Assembly: GCA_002702655.1 (NCBI GenBank)
Contig: PABB01000048.1
Coordinates: 1-64,000 of the forward strand
Reading direction: 5' to 3'
Length of the DNA: 64,000 bases
Source: Planctomycetaceae bacterium
Lineage (GTDB): Bacteria; Planctomycetota; Planctomycetia; Pirellulales; Lacipirellulaceae
In this document: positions 50,039-59,555 of the stretch, one piece after another
How positions within the stretch are numbered: the stretch's first letter is position 1
Layout: each line of letters opens with the position of its first letter
The notes under the pieces: generated by a model
Told to the model about the DNA's origin: nothing
The model's input: only the letters and a program-made list of their open reading frames with translations
The model's database searches: none
Position numbers and translations under genes: made by a program

Positions 50039-52279
50039 TTACGGCTCTTGGCCGTCCGCCGCGGCGGTTTCGGACGGTTCCTCGGCGGCGTCTGCCGGCT
50101 CCGACTCAGGTTCGGACTCAGTTTCAACCTCGGCAGGTTCCGTCGCATCCGGTGCGGGATCAGTGGCTGCCTCGGCGTCGGCCGCCGGCTCTTGATCCGG
50201 CTGCCAGCGACGGGCTAGCACCTGGTTGCCCGCCCACTGGGGGGCGTCGCGGGGCGTGCCCCGCAGCAACTCGACGGCCTCGGCGGCCAGCGACTCGTCG
50301 CCATCCTTCTCAGCCAGCGCGTGCAGCGTGCGGGCCAGGTTGTACCGCGCCCCGGGGGCCCACGGTCCGTTGGGGGCTGCCTCCAGGCTCTGCTCGCCCA
50401 GCCAGAACCGGGCGGCCGGCAGGTTTTCGCGATCGTAACTCAGCAGCCCCATCCAGTAGCTGGCGTTCAGCTTGCAACTGCGGGTGATGATTTGTTTGGT
50501 CGATTCAAAGGTCGCCAACTCGGAGTCGGCCGGCCGCACGCGCGGGTCCTGGTACAAGCCGACCGCTTCGCGGTGACCGTCTTTCGGCTGGGCAAGCGGG
50601 TTGTTGCGCTCTTCGCGCGGCACTTCCTTGTAACCTTGAAAGTGCAGCACGCGCGCTTTCCACAGCTCGGGGATTTGCGCGAACGGCGCGAACTGAGCGA
50701 CCTCGGCCTGCCGCGTCTTCTGGGTGGTCGTATGGGAGTCGGCCAAACCGTGAAACGCCGCCGGCCAAAGTGCCACGGCAGCGACGCCATCGACCTTGTT
50801 CAGTTCCGATTGCAGTTCGTCGACATCCGACGACAGCGTGACGATCTGCGCGCCTTCCAGCGCGGCTTCCAACTCCGCCGCCCGACGGGTCAATTGCAGC
50901 GGAGCGGCGACGATCTGCGCCGTCACATGCTGTAGTTCGGCAGCGGTGAGCGGGTACGGGGTTTCCGGCAGGTCAAACTGCCGCATCAGTTGCGGATTGG
51001 AAATCACGTCGGCCAAGGTCGCGACCTTCCCGTCGGCCAGCAAAGGCAGCCCGTACTCGGCGTCAAACAAAAAGAGCTCCCCGTCGACCATGACCGCGGG
51101 CAACTCGCGGACGGCCTCGGCATCGGCGTCCGGGGCGAATCGCAGCACCGCGGCCGGGATGCCCAGTTGCCGGCATAGTTCTACGAACACCCACGCCCGA
51201 TGCGTCGCGTTGCCGTGGCCGTAAGCGACGACCTGCCAGGGGAAGTGGACCGTGCGAGCCCGCGCGGGATCGTCGAGTTGCACGTTGCGGACCGTCCAGT
51301 CGAACAACGCCGCGGCCGTGTCGACGTCGGTCAATGCGGCGCCGCGGGCCCAATCGGCGATGTCGCGCATCCAGACGGATTCTTGCAGCAGCCGCCCCTG
51401 GGCGTCAGTGAACTGCCCCTCGGCCAGATTGTCGGCGGCCACGGCCGCAGCCACGCCCTTGGCCTCGCGCAACTCGGCGGGCACGCCCTCCAGCAGCGGC
51501 GTCGGTTGCCACACCGACGACTCCTCGGGCAACCCGCGCAGCCATTGGTTCGAGCGTTCGACAAGATTCGCCAACGCGCCGCGATCGGGACTCGGCTCCC
51601 AGCCCACCGCCGGCTGGCGAATCGCTTCGTAGCGTTTCAGGTCGTTGGCGATTTGCTCCATCCGCTTGTCGGAATACCGCCAAATCTCGATCCGCTCGGG
51701 CGTGAGCAGCTCGAAATTAAGACTGACCTCGAGAATCAACGCATTGTCGGGATCCTGCGCATCGACGCGGCGGATGGGCAATTCGATGGACGACCGCTCC
51801 TCGATCCCGCGATCGAGTTCCTCCTGGTCGCTGCTGATGTAGTGGATGCGCAACACGTCGCGCGTGCCGAGATTCAGATAGCGAAAGCTCGCATTGCCCG
51901 AGGCGAGCCGGACGTAATTGACGCCCGCCTCCGGCATGGCGGGATTGGTTGTGACCGTGGCCAGCACTTCGCGACCGTCGGCGCTGGTACTGGCGGTGAG
52001 CAGCGGTTGGGCCGGCGTCAGGTTCAGATCGACGCGCTGCGGCAGCTCGTTGAGGATCTCCGCCACGCCAGCCAGCAGGATCTCAGTCTGCGCCTGCCGC
52101 CCGCCGCCGGGGGCTGCCGTGCGCCGGCCGCTGCCTCGCGGAGCCTGGCGCTGACAGCCGACAGCAACGACAAGCACCGCGGCGCTGGCGGCGCAGACCA
52201 GCAGCCAACGGGCTATCCGACGCGGGAAGCGCGAGCACCAAGGACGAGTATTCGGTGAATCTTCGGCGGGACGGAGCAT
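50039..52279 (-). CDS. transglutaminase-like lipoprotein with missing catalytic Cys
   Basis: 746 residues from the ATG at 52279. Signal peptide with lipobox VVAVG-C (Cys about 42): a lipoprotein. Residues about 43-240 are a beta-rich region; about 285-430 form a transglutaminase-like fold (ALFDWTVRNVQLDD, then YGHGNATHRAWVFVELCRQLGIPAAVLRFAP-type segment, then PAVMVDGELFLFDAEYGLPL). In active enzymes Cys lies 15 residues before the GIPA glycine; here that position is Ala. The last 60 residues are an acidic Ala/Pro/Glu tail. Probably a periplasmic binding or scaffold protein rather than an enzyme. Function otherwise unknown. Confidence 0.75.
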   Translation of the reverse strand: MLRPAEDSPNTRPWCSRFPRRIARWLLVCAASAAVLVVAVGCQRQAPRGSGRRTAAPGGGRQAQTEILLAGVAEILNELPQRVDLNLTPAQPLLTASTSADGREVLATVTTNPAMPEAGVNYVRLASGNASFRYLNLGTRDVLRIHYISSDQEELDRGIEERSSIELPIRRVDAQDPDNALILEVSLNFELLTPERIEIWRYSDKRMEQIANDLKRYEAIRQPAVGWEPSPDRGALANLVERSNQWLRGLPEESSVWQPTPLLEGVPAELREAKGVAAAVAADNLAEGQFTDAQGRLLQESVWMRDIADWARGAALTDVDTAAALFDWTVRNVQLDDPARARTVHFPWQVVAYGHGNATHRAWVFVELCRQLGIPAAVLRFAPDADAEAVRELPAVMVDGELFLFDAEYGLPLLADGKVATLADVISNPQLMRQFDLPETPYPLTAAELQHVTAQIVAAPLQLTRRAAELEAALEGAQIVTLSSDVDELQSELNKVDGVAAVALWPAAFHGLADSHTTTQKTRQAEVAQFAPFAQIPELWKARVLHFQGYKEVPREERNNPLAQPKDGHREAVGLYQDPRVRPADSELATFESTKQIITRSCKLNASYWMGLLSYDRENLPAARFWLGEQSLEAAPNGPWAPGARYNLARTLHALAEKDGDESLAAEAVELLRGTPRDAPQWAGNQVLARRWQPDQEPAADAEAATDPAPDATEPAEVETESEPESEPADAAEEPSETAAADGQEP

Positions 52280-52362
52280 GCAACTGGCGGGCGAAGTGAA
52301 GCGAACAACGTGAGGGAGGCAGCGATTGCCCCCGGCGGCGGCGACAATTGCCTGACCGGCGG

Positions 52363-53193
52363 TTAGGCCGGCCCCAGCGCGGCAGCGCGAATCGCTGCCA
52401 GACGTTTCATCATAGAACCGATCTGCCCCAGCGGAACCATGTTGGGGCCGTCGCTGGGCGAGCGGTCGGGGTCGGGATGGGTCTCGCAGAACAGCCCGTC
52501 GACGCCGATCGCGATCGCCGCCCGGGCCAGCGGCTCGACCATCGCCCGGTTGCCGCCGGTCGCGTCACCCAACCCGCCAGGTTCTTGTACGCTGTGAGTG
52601 GCGTCAAAGATCACCGGCGCCCCCAAGGCCTGCATCTGCGGGATCGCCCGCATGTCGTTGACGAGCCGCCCGTAGCCGAAAAACGTGCCCCGCTCGCATA
52701 GCAGCACGTCGCGGCAGCCGCCCTCGGCGAGCTTCCGGGCCACGTTTTTCATGTCGCCGGGGGCCATGAACTGCCCCTTCTTCACGTTCACCGGCCGGCC
52801 GGTGGCGGCCGCGGCGACCAGCAGGTCGGTCTGGCGGGCGAGAAACGCGGGAATCTGCAGCAGGTCGACGACTTCCGCGGCGGGGGCGGCCTGGGCCGGG
52901 TCGTGGATATCGGTCGTCACCGGCAGACCAGTCCGCGATTTCACCTCGGCGAGCATCGCCAACCCGGCCTCCAGCCCCGGCCCCCGCGGCGCCGAGATGC
53001 TGGTGCGATTGGCCTTATCGAACGACGCCTTGAACACCAGGTTCAAACCCAACTCGGTGGCGATGCGCTGCAACTCTTCGGCGATCGTCAGCGCGCCGGG
53101 CAAGTCCTCCAATTGGCACGGCCCGGCGATCCACAACAGCGGCTCACCGGGGCCGCAGCGGTAGGGACCAACGGTGGCGGGGTTGTTCAGCAC
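52363..53193 (-). CDS. kdsA: 3-deoxy-8-phosphooctulonate (Kdo-8-P) synthase
   Basis: 276 residues from a GTG at 53191-53193. It condenses phosphoenolpyruvate and arabinose-5-phosphate to Kdo-8-phosphate, the first committed step to the LPS core sugar Kdo. Motifs: IAGPCQLED (about 22-30), [12 protein letters not shown] (about 54-65), [17 protein letters not shown] (about 132-148), [16 protein letters not shown] (about 166-181) and [12 protein letters not shown]. The Cys in AGPC marks the metal-dependent class; metal-independent enzymes have Asn there. Its presence implies a classic outer membrane with LPS. Confidence 0.96.
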   Translation of the reverse strand: MLNNPATVGPYRCGPGEPLLWIAGPCQLEDLPGALTIAEELQRIATELGLNLVFKASFDKANRTSISAPRGPGLEAGLAMLAEVKSRTGLPVTTDIHDPAQAAPAAEVVDLLQIPAFLARQTDLLVAAAATGRPVNVKKGQFMAPGDMKNVARKLAEGGCRDVLLCERGTFFGYGRLVNDMRAIPQMQALGAPVIFDATHSVQEPGGLGDATGGNRAMVEPLARAAIAIGVDGLFCETHPDPDRSPSDGPNMVPLGQIGSMMKRLAAIRAAALGPA

Positions 53194-53874
53194 GGTCGCA
53201 CTCCGTCAGTTCTTGGCGTCCGTCGCGGCGGGCGCGTCGGGGGCACTCAGCGTAGTTGAGGAAGGCGTCTCAGGGTGAGACTTCTCCGGCGGGCGCCCGC
53301 AAACGCTGCTTGGGCGACGAACAGCGCCGCCGCGACGCGATGCGCGTCATGCGCTGCTGCAGCCTATTGGATAACCTGCGGTTTGGAAACGGGTTACGAC
53401 GACACGGGCCAAGCGATGTCTCAGATTGAGAGGAAGTCGCCGCCCCATTCTCGATGCGCAGGATTCATGGTACGGATTGCGCTATTCCTGAACGGATTGC
53501 GAGATTCTGCCACGTTCAATCTTGCTCAACGGTGGTGATCCGCAGCGGCTCGTCAACACAAAACGTGCCGCAGGAGGTTGTCGCAATCCCTGTCGAGACA
53601 AGAGGTTAGACCACCATTCTCGTTCCTGGACGCGACCCGCGGCGTCGCCGGCACGACACATGCTCCTTTCTGCCTTCGAACCGGTGGCGACACACGCTGC
53701 CGCTGGTGACAACCTCACTGGCCCGCGCGGCCTCGAACGACCGTCGGCTTTACGGTTCACTTGCCCCTGACCGTTTTGCCAAGCCAATGCGTATTTGGCT
53801 CGTTCGGGGCCCGCTTTTTTTTTGCGCCGGACAAAGTGCAGCTCGCTTCGCCGCGCTCGCCAACGGGAGCGCAA
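53194..53874. other. 681-bp spacer without a recognisable gene
   Basis: No frame in this stretch has a convincing start, length or composition. The only signal is a plus-strand poly-T at 53815-53823 that may be a terminator (annotated separately), although both neighbours are on the minus strand. It could therefore carry a small plus-strand RNA or be degenerate sequence. Confidence 0.5.
53764..53824 (+). terminator. possible plus-strand terminator
   Basis: GCCCC (about 53764-53768) can pair with GGGGC (about 53807-53811) around an inner GCCAA/TTGGC hairpin, followed within four bases by nine T (about 53815-53823). Imperfect, but the long T-run is unusual in this GC-rich sequence. Confidence 0.35.
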
Positions 53875-55377
53875 TCAGCGGCGGCCCCAGGTGTTCTTCA
53901 CGTTGCGGCCCCACACTGCGCCCGGCTGCTGGTTGTGATACGGGCGGGGCGATTTGAGCGCCAGGTCCTTCATCTCATCGGGCACGTCGCGGTCAACGAA
54001 TGTGCCGCCATTCGCTTCAGCGACCATCGCCAACTTTTCTCGACTGGCGGGGGCCCGCCCCAGCCCGACCGCCACTGTGTGGATGGGAAAATCTCGCGTC
54101 TCGGCGGCCATGAGGTAGGCGAGCTTTTTCTGGCTCTGAATCCGCCCGTCGGACAGCAAGTACACCGCGTCAGGGCCAATCGACGCGGCGGCGGCGAGGG
54201 CTTCGTCGACCGTATCGCCCAGGCACAGTTCGACCGTCTCGAGCCACGCGGCGAGTTGCTTCTTCGTGCGATCGGTGGGGCGGACGAACCGCATGACCGG
54301 ATCGGGATAGAACAGCGGGTACAGCGCGTCGCTGTAAAAGATCACATAGAACTGCTGCCGCGGCTGGAGCGACTCGACGCACTGCTGCAATTCCGCGATC
54401 ACGGTTTCCAGCCGGCCGCCCTGCATGCTGCCGGAGTTGTCCAGCACGAACACGATGCGGTTGCCTTCGATCTTGTGGCCGAAGAACGCCGGCGGCGGCA
54501 GCCCGCCCAGTTCGGCCGCGTCGCCCTGCCCTGCCCCTTCGCCCCCCAGTCCGCTGCCATCGAGCAATCCGCCCAGCGCCCCCAAGCCCGCATCGACCGG
54601 CCCCGCGTCGCCCACGTTGTCCGTCGATGCCATCCCCGGCAGCATCTCATCCAGCGCTGCCGCGTCGAGTTCCGGCAGTTGCAGATCCTCGTCGATCGGC
54701 AGTTCAAGCAACTCCTCGGCGTCGAGCAATTCGTCGACCGGCTCGACGTCGATGTCCGACTGCAGTTCGACTTCGTCTTCGTGCGAAAAAGCCGTGGCGG
54801 TGAGTTGTAGCTCAGTCTGCGGCTGGGCGACCTGCAGCGTGCCCACGGCCAGAATCGCCAAGAAGGCAGCATGCACCAACAGGCTGCCGGCCCAGCCGGG
54901 CACGTTGCGCCGCGCGGCGCGCAGGGGTTTCGCGGGCGCCGCTGCGGTCCGAACAGCGACGCGGGCGGCGACTTCCGGAGCCCGCTTGCCGGCAGCGCGG
55001 CCTGGCTGCGGGCGCTGCGACGCGACGGCCCTTCGAGTCTGTGTCGCTGCCGGGGCGCCGCCGGGCGTTGCCGCCGGGCGCGAGCGTTTGGCCAGTTCCG
55101 AAGAATCGCGCCGCGAGGGCGAGTCAGTTCTTGCCGACGGAGCGGGGGTCGGTTCGTCGGCGGCGCCTTGCGGAAGAGATTGCTTGGAATCGCGGCGGGG
55201 CGCCATCGGCGGGCTGGCGCCGGCGGGCTCGCCGGCCGACACGTCGAAGCGAAACGTCTCCAGCGCCCCGTGGCTCTCGTCGGTCGCCGACGAATCGTCT
55301 GCGACATCCGGCGCGACGGCGTCGACCGGCAGACCCTGTCGCCACTGGCGAGCGTCGTTGTGCGACGACTTGGACAT
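53875..55377 (-). CDS. von Willebrand factor A domain protein, membrane-anchored
   Basis: 500 residues. Residues about 1-155 are low-complexity Pro/Ala/Arg/Ser sequence, probably cytoplasmic; one transmembrane segment at about 163-182 (LLVHAAFLAILAVGTLQVA); an acidic Leu/Glu/Asp-rich stretch at about 195-250; and a VWA domain at about 305-490. The metal-ion-dependent adhesion site is present: DNSGSM in VFVLDNSGSMQGG, then the Thr in LGDTVDEAL and DG in LLSDGRI. The VWA domain would be in the periplasm. It may bind a partner through the metal ion. No MoxR ATPase gene is adjacent. Confidence 0.85.
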   Translation of the reverse strand: MSKSSHNDARQWRQGLPVDAVAPDVADDSSATDESHGALETFRFDVSAGEPAGASPPMAPRRDSKQSLPQGAADEPTPAPSARTDSPSRRDSSELAKRSRPAATPGGAPAATQTRRAVASQRPQPGRAAGKRAPEVAARVAVRTAAAPAKPLRAARRNVPGWAGSLLVHAAFLAILAVGTLQVAQPQTELQLTATAFSHEDEVELQSDIDVEPVDELLDAEELLELPIDEDLQLPELDAAALDEMLPGMASTDNVGDAGPVDAGLGALGGLLDGSGLGGEGAGQGDAAELGGLPPPAFFGHKIEGNRIVFVLDNSGSMQGGRLETVIAELQQCVESLQPRQQFYVIFYSDALYPLFYPDPVMRFVRPTDRTKKQLAAWLETVELCLGDTVDEALAAAASIGPDAVYLLSDGRIQSQKKLAYLMAAETRDFPIHTVAVGLGRAPASREKLAMVAEANGGTFVDRDVPDEMKDLALKSPRPYHNQQPGAVWGRNVKNTWGRR

Positions 55378-55719
55378 GTGCGCGCGGCCCCGGCGGAGTG
55401 CTGCCCAACGGCGCCGGCAATGCTGGCGCCGTCACTGAGGCGTGATTGTACCAGCTGGCTGGCGGCGATGCGAAACGCGGGCCGACCCGCCCCCCGGAAA
55501 CACCCCAGAAACCGCCGCCGGGCCCCGCGACGCCAGCATCACGGGGCCATCTTTATGTTCGATCGCCCCTGAAAAAGTTTCGCCGGAAGTCATGCGGAAA
55601 TAGCGCAAAGTTTGACGATAACTCCCGTCAGCGCGTCTTGCCGCCGCCCTCAACGCGGGGGCCGAGGGGCGCTCGCCTTTTCCGCACGTTTTGCCGCTCT
55701 TCTGCCCGCTAAGGTCGCT
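55378..55719. other. 342-bp divergent spacer
   Basis: Spacer between the VWA gene (-) and the PhyH-like gene (+), which should hold both promoters. A TTGACG at 55612-55617 is a possible -35 box for the PhyH-like gene, but no fitting -10 box is visible. Nothing else is recognised. Confidence 0.4.
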
Positions 55720-56823
55720 ATGAACCTGCACCCGAAAGTCCGTCCGCTGTGGCAGCGGGCGCTCGCCCTGCCAGCGCTCTCCGCCATGATGGGCTACAAA
55801 GCCGCCCACCTGCCCCGCAAGATCTTGCCGCGGGCGTTTCGCTCGATGATCTCCAACTGGGACTACCGCCAGTACTGGATGCTGATCAAGTCGGGCCTGA
55901 ACCGCGCGTACATCGACCAGCCGTGCGAGTTTCGCATGCCGACGTCGTTCGAACCAAAAACGCAGGTCGATCCGCAATTCGCGCTGTCGACCGATCAGAT
56001 TCGCCAATTCTACGAGGACGGCTTCATCGGCCCGCTGGACGTGTTCAGCCCCGAGGAGATGCGCGGCTTCCGCGACGAGTTGCTGGCGGAGGAGAACACG
56101 CTCAGCCAGACCTACGGCTTTGTGACGCCGCGCGATCGGCACTTCGAGATGCCGCGACTGTGGCAGTACATGAAGTCGCCGGCGATCACCGAGCGGCTGG
56201 CTCAACTGCTGGGTCCCGACCTGCTGGTGTGGCGCACGCAGGTGTTCTACAAGCCGCCGCACTCGGCCGCGATCCAGTGGCATCAGGCCAGCACGTTCAT
56301 GGTCGAAGATTACCTGGACCCTGCGCTGTACCCGCCGGACCGCGGCGAGATTTTCCAGCTGACCGTCTGGATCGCCGTGGATGACACGACTTTCGACAAC
56401 GGCTGCCTGGACTTTGTGCGCGGCTCGCACACGTCGGTGCGGACGATCCGGTTCGGCGGCGAGGAAGGCTTTTACAACGCCCAGTTCTCGCTGGAATTCG
56501 ACCGCGACGAATCGAAGTTCGTGCGCGTGCCGGTGCGGGCCGGGCAGTGCATTATCTTCACTGAACGCTGCATCCACGGCTCGGGGCCGAACGTGACCGA
56601 CCGCCATCGGCTGGCGTTCAACCTGCGCGTGGTGCCGACCAACGTGCCGGTCTACACGAATACCAAGAAATACCGCAGCGTCTACAACGGCGGCAAATAC
56701 GACTTGAAGAACTGGGGCGTCGTGACGCTGCGGGGCGAGGATCGGCTGGGGCTCAGCCGCAGCGTGGACATCGACGCGCTGCACCGGCAGATCGAGCAGC
56801 AGGGTGCTCGCCGCGCCGCCTAG
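55720..56823 (+). CDS. PhyH-family Fe(II)/2-oxoglutarate enzyme with HxA metal motif
   Basis: 367 residues from the ATG at 55720 (AAGG nine bases upstream). An N-terminal extension of about 85 residues precedes a phytanoyl-CoA dioxygenase-type double-stranded beta helix. In hydroxylases the iron is held by HxD...H; here the first motif is QWHQAST, H188-Q189-A190 (56281-56289), so the carboxylate ligand is Ala. The distal His 286 and 2-oxoglutarate Arg 297 are intact in CIHGSGPNVTDRHRLAFNLR, as is DNGCLDFVRGSHT (226-238). HxA or HxG is the hallmark of SyrB2/WelO5-type iron halogenases, where chloride takes the vacated site. Halogenase activity is only an inference. A short-chain dehydrogenase follows on the same strand. 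Confidence 0.85.
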   Translation: MNLHPKVRPLWQRALALPALSAMMGYKAAHLPRKILPRAFRSMISNWDYRQYWMLIKSGLNRAYIDQPCEFRMPTSFEPKTQVDPQFALSTDQIRQFYEDGFIGPLDVFSPEEMRGFRDELLAEENTLSQTYGFVTPRDRHFEMPRLWQYMKSPAITERLAQLLGPDLLVWRTQVFYKPPHSAAIQWHQASTFMVEDYLDPALYPPDRGEIFQLTVWIAVDDTTFDNGCLDFVRGSHTSVRTIRFGGEEGFYNAQFSLEFDRDESKFVRVPVRAGQCIIFTERCIHGSGPNVTDRHRLAFNLRVVPTNVPVYTNTKKYRSVYNGGKYDLKNWGVVTLRGEDRLGLSRSVDIDALHRQIEQQGARRAA

Positions 56824-56946
56824 CCGGACGTCGAGGCTGACATTTTCGAGACTCGAGCGCTGCCGTGACAGCAACTGGCTGCCGCGGCGGCGTCGTTGAT
56901 TCTCGCGACTCCTCAAATCTCAACGCTTTCGCAGGACAAACCTTCG

Positions 56947-57801
56947 ATGCGCAATCTGCAAGGCAAGTCAGCCCTGGTCACCGGCGCCGCCTCGGGCATC
57001 GGACGGGCGATCGCACTGCGGCTGGCGACCGAACGCGTGAAGCTGTACCTGTTGGACGTCGATGCGGCCGGGCTGACGCGCACCGTCGACGAGTGCAAAC
57101 GGCTGGGAGTCGAAACGATCGGCCGCCGCTGCGATCTGACGCAGCGGCCGGAGATCACCTACGCCGCTCGCTACGTATTGGACAAGTGGGGCGGCGTCGA
57201 CCTGCTGGTCAATAACGCGGGCATCACCTACTACGGCCGCACGGCGGACATGTCGGCCGAGCACTGGGACCGCCTGCTCGCGGTGAACCTGCACGCGCCG
57301 ATTCACCTGACGCGGGAGCTGCTGCCCGCGTTGCTGGATCGCGGCGACGCGCACGTGCTGAACGTGGCCAGCGTCTGCGGCCTGGTCGGCCTGGGACGGG
57401 TCACGGCGTACACGACCAGCAAATTTGCGCTGGTGGGATTCAGCGAGTCGCTGCGGGCCGAGTACGCCCGTCGCGGGCTGGGCGTCACGGCACTCTGCCC
57501 AGGCTTTGCCGATACCAACCTGTTCTCGGCGGCCCCGCTGGGGACCGATCGGCAGGACCATAAGCTGCCGCCCAAATTCCTGCTGGCCACGCCCGAGAAG
57601 ATCGCCGATCGCGCGATCCGCGGCATTCGCCGCAACAAGCCGGTGGTCGTCGTGCAGCCATACGCCCGGGCGTTGGTGCTGACCAAGCGGTTCGCGCCGT
57701 GGGTGCTGGACGGGCTGCATCGGTTCAGCCGCAAGAAGCGCGTGGCGAGCGTCGAGGCCGCCCCGGCGACGGCGCCCGCCGAGCACCGCCGCGCCGCGTA
57801 G
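56947..57801 (+). CDS. short-chain dehydrogenase/reductase
   Basis: 284 residues from the ATG at 56947. A classical SDR: NAD(P)-binding TGAASGIG (about 13-20), LDVD acidic position after beta-2 (favouring NAD), NNAG (about 91-94), catalytic Ser in LNVASVCG (about 141) and YxxxK in YTTSK (about 157-161). The C-terminus, about 40 residues, is basic (RFSRKKR) and may associate with membranes. It lies 123 bp after the PhyH-like gene on the same strand and may act on the same substrate; nothing in the sequence names it. Confidence 0.9.
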   Translation: MRNLQGKSALVTGAASGIGRAIALRLATERVKLYLLDVDAAGLTRTVDECKRLGVETIGRRCDLTQRPEITYAARYVLDKWGGVDLLVNNAGITYYGRTADMSAEHWDRLLAVNLHAPIHLTRELLPALLDRGDAHVLNVASVCGLVGLGRVTAYTTSKFALVGFSESLRAEYARRGLGVTALCPGFADTNLFSAAPLGTDRQDHKLPPKFLLATPEKIADRAIRGIRRNKPVVVVQPYARALVLTKRFAPWVLDGLHRFSRKKRVASVEAAPATAPAEHRRAA

Positions 57802-57810
57802 TGCTTGCTC

Positions 57811-57845
57811 CCCCTCCCTTGCAGGGAGGGGCTAGGGGAGGGTCG
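57811..57845. repeat. CCCTCCCTTGCAGGGAGGGG palindrome
   Basis: CCCCTCCCTTGCAGGGAGGG with GGGCTAGGGGAGGG following, in the spacer after the SDR gene. It is related to the repeat at the broken kinase (36988-37045). The rest of the spacer to 58059 shows only an extended -10-like TGTGGTACACT at about 57994-58004. Confidence 0.6.
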
Positions 57846-58059
57846 CCGCGGCGCCCCGTCCACTGGTTTGGGATGACCGCAGGCCACAGAATCTCTGGTG
57901 GCTTCGCTGCGCTGCGTTCTCAGCCGCCAAGCATTGGCGCCCCCCATTCGCCCCTCCCTTGCTCCTCGCGGGCCCTTCCCATCCCGCCGTCCAGGTGTGG
58001 TACACTCACTTGCCTGTTGGGCTCTTATCCGTCTCGTCGCGTCCTAGGAACTCACCGCC

Positions 58060-59505
58060 ATGAAACGCCTGCGCTGCTCGTCGTTGTTGGGAATCATTGT
58101 CACTCTGTGTGTCGTCGCGATCGTGGCCCCGCCGGCGCGAGGGCAAGAGGCCGCCGCGGTGGCCACCAAGCTCACGGCCGCGACGCCGTTCACCGATCAC
58201 ATGGTGCTGCAGCGCGACACGCAGGCGCGCGTCTGGGGCTGGGCCGAACCGGGCGCCGAGGTCGAAGTGAAGTTCGCCGACAAAGCAGCCACGTGCATGG
58301 CCGACGACGCGGGGCGGTGGGAAGCGGCCATCGGCCCGTTTGAAGCGTCGGCCGAGCCGCGCACGCTCACGGTGACCACGGGCGACGAGTCGCTCGCGTT
58401 CGACGACGTGCTGGTGGGCGAGGTGTGGATTGCCTCCGGCCAGTCGAACATGGAATGGCCGGTGGCCCTGACCAACGATGCGGAGCAGGAGATCGCCGCC
58501 GCCAAGTGGCCCGAGATTCGGCTCTTCGACGTGCCGCACCGCGTGTCTGAAGAGCCGCAGACGACGGTCGACACCCAGGGCTGGAAGGCCTGCACCCCCG
58601 AGACGGTGAAAAACTTCTCGGCGGTCGCCTACTTCTTCGGCCGCAAGCTGCACGACGAGTTGGACGTGCCGATCGGGCTGATGAGCGTCAACTGGGGCGG
58701 CACGATGATGGAAGCCTGGACCAGCCGCGAGGCGCTGCACGAGGCGGACGCGTTCACCGCGATGATTGACAACCTGCGTCCGCTGGACGAGATGCCTGAA
58801 GACCAGCGCGGCACGCCGCACCGCGCCGGCGTGTTGTTCAATGCGATGCTCGCGCCGATGATCCCGTACGACATCCGCGGCGCCATCTGGTACCAGGGCG
58901 AAAGCAACGCCGGCCGGCACCAACAGTATCGCGAGCTGTCGGAAGTGATGATCGCCGACTGGCGCGCGCGGTGGAACGAAGGCGAGTTCCCGTTCCTGCT
59001 GGTGCAGTTGGCCGCGTGGGAGCCGGGCGGCGACAACTGGCCCTACCTGCGCGAATCGCAGGCCCAGTGCTGCGAACTGCCCAACGTGGGCATGGCCGTG
59101 ACCACGGACATCGGCCACCGCACGGACATTCACCCGCGCAACAAACAAGAAGTCGGCCGCCGGCTGGCGCTGATCGCCCTGTCGATGGCCTACGGTCAGG
59201 ACGTGGTGCACAGCGGCCCGAAGTACCGCGACATGCAAATCGACGGCTCCGAGGTGACGCTCCGCTTTGACCACGCGGCGGGACTGAAGCACGACGGCGA
59301 CGAGTTGGCCGGGTTTGAACTCGCCGGCACGGACGGCAAATTCCGCCCGGCGTCGGCCGAAATCGCCGATGGCAAAGTGATCCTGTCGAGCGACGAAGTC
59401 ACCGAGCCCGCGGCCGTGCGCTACAACTGGGCCAGTTTCCCCGCCGGCACGCTCCGCAACGAAGCCGGCCTGCCGGCCGAACCGTTTCGCACGGATAGTT
59501 GGTGA
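58060..59505 (+). CDS. secreted sialate O-acetylesterase-type esterase (SASA)
   Basis: 481 residues with a Sec signal at about 1-29 (ending ARGQ). SGNH-type carbohydrate esterase: catalytic Ser in IASGQSNMEWP (about 127), the WYQGESNAG block (about 277-285), and the Asp/His pair in DIGHRTDIHPRNK (about 351-363). These enzymes remove acetyl groups from sialic acids or plant polysaccharides and are common in planctomycetes that feed on complex glycans. A beta-sandwich of about 95 residues precedes the esterase domain. It acts outside the cytoplasm. A possible extended -10 promoter (TGTGGTACACT) lies about 55-65 bp upstream. Confidence 0.93.
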   Translation: MKRLRCSSLLGIIVTLCVVAIVAPPARGQEAAAVATKLTAATPFTDHMVLQRDTQARVWGWAEPGAEVEVKFADKAATCMADDAGRWEAAIGPFEASAEPRTLTVTTGDESLAFDDVLVGEVWIASGQSNMEWPVALTNDAEQEIAAAKWPEIRLFDVPHRVSEEPQTTVDTQGWKACTPETVKNFSAVAYFFGRKLHDELDVPIGLMSVNWGGTMMEAWTSREALHEADAFTAMIDNLRPLDEMPEDQRGTPHRAGVLFNAMLAPMIPYDIRGAIWYQGESNAGRHQQYRELSEVMIADWRARWNEGEFPFLLVQLAAWEPGGDNWPYLRESQAQCCELPNVGMAVTTDIGHRTDIHPRNKQEVGRRLALIALSMAYGQDVVHSGPKYRDMQIDGSEVTLRFDHAAGLKHDGDELAGFELAGTDGKFRPASAEIADGKVILSSDEVTEPAAVRYNWASFPAGTLRNEAGLPAEPFRTDSW

Positions 59506-59555
59506 GGGAGCGCCCTGCCGGCTTCTTGGTCGCGTCTCGTCGAATCGCCTCGGAT

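Noticed and set aside
53275-53538. A plus-strand 87-residue ORF in the kdsA-VWA spacer
   Set aside because: Low-complexity Ala/Arg composition at the start, no ribosome binding site and no motif; not enough to call a gene.
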